DNA of 64,000 nucleotides, from NCBI GenBank assembly GCA_938005265.1, contig CALLOA010000098.1:42687-106686 (forward strand), read 5' to 3'. The notes under the pieces were generated by a model. It did no database searches, was not told the origin of the DNA, and saw only the letters and a list, made by a program, of their open reading frames with translations. The position numbers and the translations under genes were made by a program. The stretch is from an uncultured Granulosicoccaceae bacterium (lineage in GTDB: Bacteria; Pseudomonadota; Gammaproteobacteria; Granulosicoccales; Granulosicoccaceae). Positions 52,688 through 59,955 of the stretch are shown one piece after another (positions within the stretch are counted from its first letter, which is position 1; the number at the start of each line of letters is the position of its first letter).

Positions 52688-53152
52688 ATGACATTGAAGA
52701 ACAAGACATGGGTTGACTACGTTTTGTGGTTGTTAATCGCTATCGGTTTTTTCGGTATCGTCAAGGTCAGCTGGGAGAATCTGACTGGAAATCCTTGTCC
52801 TCATGTGTTTTCTATACCCATTTGCTATGTCGTTCTGCTGGGGTATTCATTGATGGTATTGTCTGTGGTTTTTTCGCATGGCGGTGCTCGACATTATCTG
52901 TTTGTCAGTGGTTGGTCAATTGCTACCAGTATTGCAGTGATTGGCAGCGTTGCAGAATTTGCCTTGGGGGGTGGCGTGTGTCCAAGCAGTGGTGGTGGTA
53001 GTGTGCGTGGTTCCGTCGAGAACGGGTTCCAACTGGGGAGTGTGCCGCTGTGTTATGTGTCTCTTGCTTTGCTTTTGCTTATACTCTTGTTTTTCATTGC
53101 CGGTCCTTACAAACGGGTCTGTGATGTTGCCGCGCGTGGCAAAACTGCTTAA
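52688..53152 (+). CDS. membrane protein with internal duplication and paired Cys, unknown function
   Basis: 154 residues, four hydrophobic helices arranged as two similar halves. Half 1 has NPCPHVFSIPICYVVLLGYSLMV after the first helix; half 2 has GGVCPSS...QLGSVPLCYVSLALLLLI. Each half thus carries CP and a later (I/V)PxCYV at the membrane edge, so two Cys pairs face the same side and could be redox-active. It vaguely recalls DsbB/VKOR-type logic but no CxxC is present and I do not recognise the family. The next gene starts 11 bp downstream, so they are co-transcribed. Confidence 0.7.
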   Translation: MTLKNKTWVDYVLWLLIAIGFFGIVKVSWENLTGNPCPHVFSIPICYVVLLGYSLMVLSVVFSHGGARHYLFVSGWSIATSIAVIGSVAEFALGGGVCPSSGGGSVRGSVENGFQLGSVPLCYVSLALLLLILLFFIAGPYKRVCDVAARGKTA

Positions 53153-53163
53153 GTGGTGCTGAC

Positions 53164-53901
53164 ATGAACACGCAAACGCATTTATTGTTGGCGACAGCGA
53201 TATTAGTGCCTGCAGCTACCGTTTACTGCTCTGCCAATGATGCGCAAGACTTGCAAACGGTGACCAAAGCACGCACGGTGCCCAAAGCGTCTGTATTGCT
53301 GTTAACGATAGCGGCCGTTTCCGGTGCGTTGATACCTGATGCCGGACTTTTTATGATGTGGGGTATTGCTAAAACTCAGGGAGTAGCCGAATCGGTGATC
53401 TGGAGCGATTGGTATTATTCAGAGTTTTGGCAATGGGTGGGCGCGTTAACCAATTCCCTGCCGCTGTATCTGATGTTGGTTCTAGTGTCATGGTTGGCAG
53501 GTGCGCGTTATCACTTTATATCGTCAATATTCTCCGGACCGGCAAGCAAGTCCATGACGCGGGATGGTCAAAGTTTTTCATCTTCTGGTAGGCGTGCTGT
53601 GGGTTTTACGCTGATATTTGGTAGTGCTGCGGTGCTGCATGTGTTAGCAGATTTGCCGTTGCACCACGATGACGGCCATCCTCATTTCTGGCCCTTCAGC
53701 TATTGGATATACAGCTCTCCTGTTTCTTATTGGGACCCCGCACATTACGGGCGAATCTGGTCTTTTATTGAATTGATGCTGGCGTTGTTGCTGATTGTAA
53801 TTATCTGGCGCCGTATCCGAACACAGGTGGGCAGATTTTTACTGTTGCTGCTGGGCTTGTCATATTTCCTGGCACTCGCATACTGGCTATCAGCTTTTTA
53901 G
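53164..53901 (+). CDS. YdjM-like membrane-bound metal-dependent hydrolase family protein
   Basis: 245 residues. It starts MNTQTHLLLATAILV, with the early THLLLA and GALIPDAG elements of membrane-bound YdjM/DUF457-type proteins. It has about four to five helices and a His/Asp-rich segment HVLADLPLHHDDGHPHFWPFSYWIYSSPVSYWDP, which resembles the family's metal-binding site (H-x3-D and H-H). The family name is metal-dependent hydrolase, but activity is unproven. Eleven bp after the paired-Cys membrane protein. Confidence 0.75.
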   Translation: MNTQTHLLLATAILVPAATVYCSANDAQDLQTVTKARTVPKASVLLLTIAAVSGALIPDAGLFMMWGIAKTQGVAESVIWSDWYYSEFWQWVGALTNSLPLYLMLVLVSWLAGARYHFISSIFSGPASKSMTRDGQSFSSSGRRAVGFTLIFGSAAVLHVLADLPLHHDDGHPHFWPFSYWIYSSPVSYWDPAHYGRIWSFIELMLALLLIVIIWRRIRTQVGRFLLLLLGLSYFLALAYWLSAF

Positions 53902-53913
53902 TTCGAGCCTTGC

Positions 53914-53952
53914 GCAATTTGTTCAGGCAATTTGTTCGGGCAATTTGTTCAG
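53914..53952. repeat. three 13-bp tandem units (gcaatttgttcag)
   Basis: Three head-to-tail copies, the middle one with one change, starting 12 bp after the stop codon of the preceding gene. Confidence 0.9.
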
Positions 53953-53985
53953 GAATCTGATGCGGTAGCTACGAGGTAGTTATCA

Positions 53986-54049
53986 CAGTATTTAGGTATA
54001 GCAGTATTTAGGTATAGCAGTAATTAGGTATAGCAGTAATTAGCTATGC
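53986..54049. repeat. four 16-bp tandem units (cagta[t/a]ttaggtatag)
   Basis: Four consecutive copies, the last with two changes, ending just before the stop codon of the convergent ThDP enzyme at 54058. There are no spacers, so this is not a CRISPR array. Confidence 0.92.
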
Positions 54050-54057
54050 CAGTACTA

Positions 54058-55725
54058 TCACCTGGGTACCTGTAAATGCACATCAAGCAACCAGGTTTCG
54101 TTGGATTTGATGGCGATTTCTAATGCATCACCAAAATTACTGACACGACTAAGCTGTATTGATTTCACACCCATTGAAGTTGCCAGTTGTACAAAGTCTA
54201 TGGGCGGCTCATCGAAATCCATGCCGATACAAGTAGCATTGGCCGCCAGTTGGCGCAATCGATCTTTTATTATCTGATAGCCACCGTTGTTGGCAATGAT
54301 GTAGGTTATCGGCAGTTTCAGGTGTGCCGCCGTCCAGAGCGCTTGAATACTGTACATAGAACTGCCATCCCCTATCACAGCAATGTGAGGGCGTTGTGGC
54401 TGAGCCAGTTGCATTCCAATAACACCCGCCATCGCAAAACCGATACCGCCACTTGCCAGGCCGAAATAGGATTTGGCATCGCGGTAAGGATACAAGCCGG
54501 GCAGATTTGCACTGGCAGTCAGGGCTTCATCAACCAAAACTGCATCCTCAGGAAGCTGGCGGCAGATTTCCAGCATCAAGCGATCGCTATTAATCAGGCT
54601 ATCATTGCCATCAAAATTTTTTTCAATGGTTGCCACAAGCTTGCGCTGTTGTTCCTGCCAGTTATTACGCTGCAGGTTTGTTAGGCGGTGTTGCAAGCGT
54701 TCCCTGCTATTGCTTCTGTCGATAGCGGCAACCACTGCTGGTGTTAGCGCTTCAAGAGTTTCACGGACATTGGCTTGTATAGCGGTATGTGTTGGGTAGT
54801 TTTTGCCAAGTTCGGCAGGGCGTTCCGTGATCTGCAGTATTTTCAGATGAGGGGGCAGTGGCTCGATTTCACTGTGAACAGACATGCGCAGTACGTCCGC
54901 TCCGAGAAACAGAGCGGTATCGAATTCCTCAAGAATCTTTCGTACCTTGGCTTGATTACGGGATAGACCACCCATGTAGCACGGATGTTCTGAATAGAAA
55001 GTTGCGCTATGTACTATGGTTTGTTGGTACACAGGTGCTGATAATTGTTGTGCAAGATCGGAAGCCTCGTCCAAAGCGTCTGCTTGTACAAGGTCGTGCC
55101 CTGCAATGATCACAAGCTGTTCGGCGTTGACCAGTTGCTCGGCTAAGGCATTAACGCTGCCGATAGAAGGGCGCATACTTGTATCCACGCGTGTAGGTGC
55201 GCCAAAATCCAATACTGCCTGTTCGTTGAGTATGTCGCCAGGCAGTGAAATAAATACTGGCCCGGTGGGAGGGGTTGTCGCAATCGTTGCAGCGCGGTGC
55301 ATGATGCGTGGCAAGTCTTCCAGACGTGTTACTTCAACTGCCCATTTTGATACGGGTTCTGCCATTGCCAGCATGGGGCCGTACAGCAATGGCTCCGTCA
55401 AGCCATGACCGAGTTCCTGCTGTCCGGCTGTCACTATGATGGGCGAACCTACCCAATAGGCGTTAAAGAGTGAGCCCATCGCATTACCCAGCCCGGGTGC
55501 GACGTGTACGTTGCAGGCTGATAGCTGGCCGGACGCCCGTGAATACCCGTCGGCCATGGCAACAACAATGGACTCTTGCAGTCCGAGCACGTAATTAATC
55601 GATGACTGCTGTGAGAGAGCTGCCATTATGGGTAATTCGGTGGTGCCGGGATTGCCGAACAGATGCGTGACGCCTTCATCTGCCAGGAGCGTCAGGAATG
55701 CCTCGCGGCCGAGTACCGATTTCAT
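54058..55725 (-). CDS. thiamine-diphosphate enzyme, benzoylformate-decarboxylase-like
   Basis: 555 residues. The N-terminal pyrimidine-binding domain has HLFGNPGTTELPIM and the cofactor-activating Glu50 in LGLQESIVVAMADGY. A central transhydrogenase-like domain follows. The C-terminal pyrophosphate domain has the GDG...NN motif as VIGDGSSMYSIQALW...TYIIANNGGY. The FGNPGTTELP wording and overall length favour the MdlC (benzoylformate decarboxylase) branch over acetolactate synthase. Active-site His pairs of MdlC cannot be placed with certainty. It should decarboxylate a 2-oxoacid to an aldehyde. The cupin gene lies 40 bp upstream on the same strand and is probably co-transcribed. Confidence 0.88.
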   Translation of the reverse strand: MKSVLGREAFLTLLADEGVTHLFGNPGTTELPIMAALSQQSSINYVLGLQESIVVAMADGYSRASGQLSACNVHVAPGLGNAMGSLFNAYWVGSPIIVTAGQQELGHGLTEPLLYGPMLAMAEPVSKWAVEVTRLEDLPRIMHRAATIATTPPTGPVFISLPGDILNEQAVLDFGAPTRVDTSMRPSIGSVNALAEQLVNAEQLVIIAGHDLVQADALDEASDLAQQLSAPVYQQTIVHSATFYSEHPCYMGGLSRNQAKVRKILEEFDTALFLGADVLRMSVHSEIEPLPPHLKILQITERPAELGKNYPTHTAIQANVRETLEALTPAVVAAIDRSNSRERLQHRLTNLQRNNWQEQQRKLVATIEKNFDGNDSLINSDRLMLEICRQLPEDAVLVDEALTASANLPGLYPYRDAKSYFGLASGGIGFAMAGVIGMQLAQPQRPHIAVIGDGSSMYSIQALWTAAHLKLPITYIIANNGGYQIIKDRLRQLAANATCIGMDFDEPPIDFVQLATSMGVKSIQLSRVSNFGDALEIAIKSNETWLLDVHLQVPR

Positions 55726-55765
55726 TTTTTATGCAATCCTGTCTTGAATGGCTTTTGCCTGATTA

Positions 55766-56230
55766 CTACTGTTCCTGAATATGCTGATGATCGACCAGAT
55801 TCTGATTTTGGCCGTGGTTGGTATAAAGTCTTTTCTGTTGTTTGGGATAATCGCAGATATCGTGGGCCAGACGTTGGCCGACAACGATGCATTCCAGCGG
55901 CTCTTTCCCTGTGTTTTTCATTGTATGCGCAAAGCCACCCGCACGGTAGCCAATAAAATCACCAGCTGCTATGTCGAAGATGTTTTCGCCTATAACAACC
56001 TGCCCGGTGCCTGATAGTATGTATGCGCATTCGTCTTCGTACAGATGGACGTGGAATTCAGTCGACTCAAATCCTTGTGGCACTGTGATCAGGTGAAAAC
56101 CCAGGCCGGTTAGCCCGGTCAGGTCGCCTAGTGGCCGACCGATTCTGTGTGCATTCGGATTCAGAAAATGAGTAAAGGGTTTACCGTCCATGGTGTCTAT
56201 ATCAGCTTTCTTCAGAATATAACCTTTCAT
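55766..56230 (-). CDS. cupin-domain protein
   Basis: 154 residues. One cupin barrel: motif 1 as STEFHVHLYEDECAYILSGTGQVVIG (two His, one Glu ligand) and motif 2 as GDFIGYRAGGFAHTMKN with the last His. Family members are metal-dependent isomerases, dioxygenases or sugar-binding proteins. First gene of a likely operon with the ThDP enzyme. Confidence 0.88.
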   Translation of the reverse strand: MKGYILKKADIDTMDGKPFTHFLNPNAHRIGRPLGDLTGLTGLGFHLITVPQGFESTEFHVHLYEDECAYILSGTGQVVIGENIFDIAAGDFIGYRAGGFAHTMKNTGKEPLECIVVGQRLAHDICDYPKQQKRLYTNHGQNQNLVDHQHIQEQ

Positions 56231-56608
56231 GTGTGCAGGATTCCCGGGAATTATCTGTGATTGATGTGGGTGGCGTGGATTTTAATTTTGGTAAACATCT
56301 AACGACGGGTATAAAGCTAAGAGTGAAAATTGGCCTGCCTGTCTGGTTCCGCGTCTGATGTTTCGCTCAAGTCTTGTGGAAACAAAAGTTGCTCAGGTGG
56401 ATACAATGCATAATTCATTGATAAATCATGTTATTTAGTCCGGCATTTAGGTCTGACAGGTAACGAGGCCAAGCTTATATTGGGGCTATAGTTTGACACG
56501 ATCAGCATTAACCGTCTGAACCATCGCGAGCCATGGTGGTCCATTTTGTTTGTAAGCTTCTATTTTTGCATTCCACAGATTTATTTGAATAGTGTTATAT
56601 TCTCGATT
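56231..56608. other. 378-bp divergent intergenic region
   Basis: It separates the cupin gene (minus) from the DUF4344 lipoprotein (plus). It contains A/T-rich stretches near 56400-56440 and 56560-56600, and a cccgggaa palindrome near 56247. The frame of the lipoprotein is open from 56546 but no ATG is available there. No RNA motif is evident. Confidence 0.45.
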
Positions 56609-57583
56609 TTGCGCCCGGAGATAAAGTCCATCACAAGAACTTTCCTTGCCTGTGCGTCAGTGTTGGTGGTTAGCGCTTGTGGCGGTGGCGGTAGTGGCAA
56701 CACCGATGAATTTGATTTGCAGGATAATGGAACTGTCTCTGTAGAGTCCGGTCAGTTGCTTGATGTTTCGATGGCAGCGGAAGTGGCAGAAGAAGCTTCA
56801 ACGGAAATGTTTGAGGCATCCGGCTTTACGCCACCCGGGGATGAAGGTGAGTCCATGGTTGCCATTGATAATGGCGATCTGCTGCCCATGATATTTGCGT
56901 CAGATACCAATGTCGATATGGATTTTGCCCGCTCAGGAGCTGCCCTGGTTGCACAGCTCAATGAGGCATTAGCACTGCCTGCAGATATTAATGTGCGTTT
57001 TAGCGATTGCGGTGAAGCCAATGCGTTCTATGCGCCACGAGAAGGCAATGAAGGTAATCCTGCAGTTGCCGAAGGCGGTGCGATTTTTATCTGCCATGAA
57101 TTGAATGAACTATTCTCCAACTTTTTCACTGATCCTGATCAGGCATTTGCCACCAGTGTGTTTGTAATAATGCACGAATTAGGGCACGCATTGGTTAATC
57201 AACTGGAGCTACCTGTCCTCGGCATAGAAGAGTCGTATGTGGATGGAATTGCTGCAGTATTTCTGGGTGAATCCGGATTGTCGGTAGGTTCGGTGTTGGC
57301 CGGGTGGTTTTTTGCCAACCAGGGGCAAGCACCTTTTTTTGATACGCACCGCGCGGGGCCACAGCGTCTGGGTGATCTGGCCTGTTGGGGAGTGGGCGCG
57401 GATCCTGACTTGCTTCAAGACCCGGTTATCGACTCCATCTCACAACAGCTAGTCGTTACCGGCAGGCGTTGTAGCGAAGAATATAACCAGCAATTGCGCG
57501 GTCTGCAAAGTGTACTGGGTGACAATATACGCGGTGGTTTAACTGACCTTATCGTACTCTCTGATGAGTCTGATCAGGAGTAA
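56609..57583 (+). CDS. DUF4344 lipoprotein, putative zinc metallopeptidase
   Basis: 324 residues if started at TTG 56609, the nearest start to the signal peptide (SITRTFLACASVLVVSA-C with lipobox VSAC); TTG 56546 is an alternative and no ATG exists in frame before the lipobox. Conserved DUF4344 core: FICHELNELFSNFF, the zinc motif MHELGHALVNQLELPVLG (HExxH) and ESYVDGIAAVFL, whose Glu or Asp may be the third ligand. Acidic low-complexity linker after the Cys. Probably an outer-membrane-anchored peptidase; activity is not proven for the family. Its 3' end nearly abuts the terminator of sRNA copy B. Confidence 0.8.
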   Translation: MRPEIKSITRTFLACASVLVVSACGGGGSGNTDEFDLQDNGTVSVESGQLLDVSMAAEVAEEASTEMFEASGFTPPGDEGESMVAIDNGDLLPMIFASDTNVDMDFARSGAALVAQLNEALALPADINVRFSDCGEANAFYAPREGNEGNPAVAEGGAIFICHELNELFSNFFTDPDQAFATSVFVIMHELGHALVNQLELPVLGIEESYVDGIAAVFLGESGLSVGSVLAGWFFANQGQAPFFDTHRAGPQRLGDLACWGVGADPDLLQDPVIDSISQQLVVTGRRCSEEYNQQLRGLQSVLGDNIRGGLTDLIVLSDESDQE

Positions 57584-57596
57584 ATATTGCTGACAG

Positions 57597-57626
57597 AAAA
57601 AAGCCCCGGTCATCCCTGACCGGGGC
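57597..57626 (-). terminator. intrinsic terminator of sRNA copy B
   Basis: gccccggtc / gaccggggc form a 9-bp stem (extendable by one pair), minus-strand loop AGGGAT, then six T residues on the minus strand. It may also serve as the end signal of the convergent DUF4344 transcript. Confidence 0.92.
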
Positions 57627-57736
57627 CAGCACCCTCCATGGTGCGTCGGTGGCTAACGGCCCGCATGAGGCAGACTTTTCTTTCCTGAATCACCTGCCTC
57701 CCGTTAACAACCAACATGGAGTCTTCCTCTCCACGT
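57597..57736 (-). ncRNA. CsrB/RsmY-type regulatory sRNA (copy B)
   Basis: About 140 nt on the minus strand with the same architecture as copy A at 31101-31240. Hairpins in RNA order: ACGUGGAG-AGGAAGA-CUCCAUGU (57736-57714); a long stem pairing about 57713-57702 with 57658-57647 (one mismatch), enclosing GGGAGGCA/UGCCUC; GCACC-AUGGAG-GGUGC (57644-57629); and a terminator with loop AGGGAU. GGA is placed in loops or unpaired segments as in CsrA/RsmA-sequestering RNAs. Stem bases differ from copy A while pairing is kept, which argues for selection on structure. It lies antisense to no gene, between the DUF4344 and PfkB genes. Confidence 0.82.
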
Positions 57737-57741
57737 ATGTA

Positions 57742-57784
57742 AGTATCCATATATTAGTGGTGGCGCAATATCAGAATTTTCTGA
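57742..57784 (-). promoter_or_regulatory. GacA/LetA-type box and -10 of sRNA copy B
   Basis: TCAGAA-tt-TTCTGA at 57771-57784 matches TNAGAAATTTCTNA except at one central base. The -10 GATACT is at 57747-57742. The 29-bp offset between box and -10 is identical to copy A, although the sequence between them has diverged. Confidence 0.75.
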
Positions 57785-57940
57785 TTTTTCAAATTTATTG
57801 GTATTGTGCGAAAGTCACACTGCATTTTCCACTTTGCGTAGATCAACAACTTGACAGCAACCGGTATCTCCCCTGACCATGACTGTCAGTCTTTGTGGAT
57901 GGCCGGACTTGTTCGTAGCGCCGGGCAGGCCAGGCAATAG

Positions 57941-58939
57941 TTGGGTACAGATATTTCAAATAAGAATTCGAACCAGCCTACCGGTAATTCCAGGGAAGAG
58001 TCTGCGCTGCCTCCAGAATATATATGCGTGGGTCTATCGACGCTGGATTACATCTGGTCTGTGCCGGCAATTCCGGATCAGCCAACCAAGGTGTTTGCAA
58101 ATTCACACCAACAGGTGGGTGGTGGTATGGCAGCCAATGCTGCGGTAAGCATTGCAAGGCTAGGCGGTATTGTGGATTTCTGGGGGCGTGCAGGAGATGA
58201 TTCTGCAGGGCATGCCATGCGCGAAATGATGAGTGAAGAATCTGTCAATGCCGATAATTTTCGTCTATATGAAAGTGGCCGCTCGCCGGTTGCAGCCATT
58301 ATGGTCGACGAGAGAGGGGAGCGACTAATCTCAACCTTCAGAGGAGCTGGATACCCTAGTGAGGCTGATTGGCTGCCGCTCAAGCGCATTAGCGCTGCGA
58401 AAGTCGTTCTGGCCGACATGCGCTGGTTAGCCGGAGCAGTACTGGTGTTTGAAAAAGCCAGGGCACTGCAAGTGCCGACGGTGCTTGATGCGGATCTTGC
58501 AGAACCTGCTGATTTTGCACACTTGCTTCCCTTGACAGATCATGCTGTATTTTCAGCTCCCGGGCTTGAACAGTTTGCGCCCGGTCTTTCACTCGATGAT
58601 GGATTGCACAAAGCGAGAGAAGCTGGTTGTGGTCTTGCTGCTGTTACGCTTGGAGAACAGGGGTGCCGTTGGCTGGATGCCTCAGGATTCAATGAATGTG
58701 CGTCTTTCCCGGTGGATGTGGTGGATACCACAGGTGCCGGTGATACCTTCCATGGTGCTTATGCTTATGCCATTGGATGTCACTATGATGCTGCTAGCTC
58801 TATGCGTTTCGCAGCTGCGGCTGCCGCAATGAAATGCCGCAAGGCAGGTGGGCGGGCTGGAATTCCAACACTAGCTGAGTTACAAAATTTTTTACAACAG
58901 TACGGAGCCTGGGATGGCGCGTTTCCCGACCCTGAGTAG
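57941..58939 (+). CDS. PfkB-family carbohydrate/nucleoside kinase
   Basis: 332 residues from TTG 57941. PfkB signatures: YICVGLSTLDYIWSVPAIP at the N-terminus, QVGGGMAANAAVSIARLGG (substrate-binding GG), WGRAGDDSAGHAMREMM, and near the C-terminus DTTGAGDTFHGAYAYA with the catalytic Asp of GAGD. Members phosphorylate sugars, nucleosides or sulfofructose. The neighbouring TauE exporter might hint at sulfonate sugars, but that is speculative. The start is not supported by a good ribosome site. Confidence 0.88.
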   Translation: MGTDISNKNSNQPTGNSREESALPPEYICVGLSTLDYIWSVPAIPDQPTKVFANSHQQVGGGMAANAAVSIARLGGIVDFWGRAGDDSAGHAMREMMSEESVNADNFRLYESGRSPVAAIMVDERGERLISTFRGAGYPSEADWLPLKRISAAKVVLADMRWLAGAVLVFEKARALQVPTVLDADLAEPADFAHLLPLTDHAVFSAPGLEQFAPGLSLDDGLHKAREAGCGLAAVTLGEQGCRWLDASGFNECASFPVDVVDTTGAGDTFHGAYAYAIGCHYDAASSMRFAAAAAAMKCRKAGGRAGIPTLAELQNFLQQYGAWDGAFPDPE

Positions 58940-58964
58940 GTTATCAAGTAGTGTCATTTCGATT

Positions 58965-59741
58965 CTATTGCAGCCAGACCTGGATAATCAGCAGAACACC
59001 CAGAAACAGCAGTACAGTGCGCACGATTTTCATAAACAGCGCAGTAGGTAGCCTGTCCCTGATTTTCTTGCCGACGAGGAGCGCAAGGTAAGCTACCAAA
59101 GCGAATGGGATGGTCGCTATCAGGAAGCCGGCGCTGATCGTTCCGCTAACGCTAAATACAATCAGTTGAGATAATTTTCCAGCAAGAAAGCAAATGTTAA
59201 ACAATTGCACCATTCTATCTTTGCTCAGCGTCAGGCTAAGTGAATAGATGATAAGAATGGGTACCATTACATTGGTGGTGCCTGCGGCAAAGCCAGCAAC
59301 CAAACCAACCAGTGGCATGGTGATACTATTGTTACCGGACAAAAAGCTGAACGCTTCGGGTTTAAATCTGCTGCTGCAAAGATAGAGAAAAATCAGTAAG
59401 GCCAGCAACAACTGAAATGGTGCCGGGTCGTAGCGATCGATTAACCAGCTGCCAACAAATCCCCCTAACAGTGCAAATACCGGAATACGCCAGAATCTGG
59501 ATAGCACTGAGCGCCAATCGCTTACACCCAAAACGCTTGCCAGATTGACAACAGCTGTTGGCAGTAGCGTGATCAAAATGGCGATTCGCACATCCAGGAC
59601 CAAAGCCAGTAACGGTGTGGCCACCATTGGAAATCCAAGCCCTAGAGTGCCGTGAATCAAGCCGGCTATCAGCATGACGATTAGCGCCAGCAACAGGTAT
59701 TGGACTGATAGATCAGTTAGTAGATTCATGGCGGTGTGCAA
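58965..59741 (-). CDS. TauE/SafE-family sulfite/sulfonate exporter-like membrane protein
   Basis: 258 residues, seven to eight helices in two repeats. Signatures GLIHGTLGLGFPMVATPLLALVL and LVGLVAGFAAGTTNVMVPILIIY match the paired G-G-x-G/N-P segments of the family. Likely anion exporter in the inner membrane. Convergent with the PfkB gene, 25 bp apart. Confidence 0.88.
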   Translation of the reverse strand: MHTAMNLLTDLSVQYLLLALIVMLIAGLIHGTLGLGFPMVATPLLALVLDVRIAILITLLPTAVVNLASVLGVSDWRSVLSRFWRIPVFALLGGFVGSWLIDRYDPAPFQLLLALLIFLYLCSSRFKPEAFSFLSGNNSITMPLVGLVAGFAAGTTNVMVPILIIYSLSLTLSKDRMVQLFNICFLAGKLSQLIVFSVSGTISAGFLIATIPFALVAYLALLVGKKIRDRLPTALFMKIVRTVLLFLGVLLIIQVWLQ

Positions 59742-59955
59742 GTGGAATTGCTCCCATACTAATTGACCTGAGAGTTTTATGAGTAAGAATTTTCACCAAT
59801 CAGGAGTTGTAATATTTTGCTGAAACGGATCTATAGAGAAATCCGGCTGGAGCGATTAAACTAGCAGCCCGCTGGCACAGCAGTGCCGCTTAAGGTCGAA
59901 AATACTATTGAGCTCTGTTACTTCTTCTTCTGCTAGTGCAGCTGTCGCACAAGCC

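Noticed and set aside
53914..54049. Possible CRISPR-like array
   Set aside because: Units are contiguous without spacers and are only 13 and 16 bp; these are plain tandem repeats.
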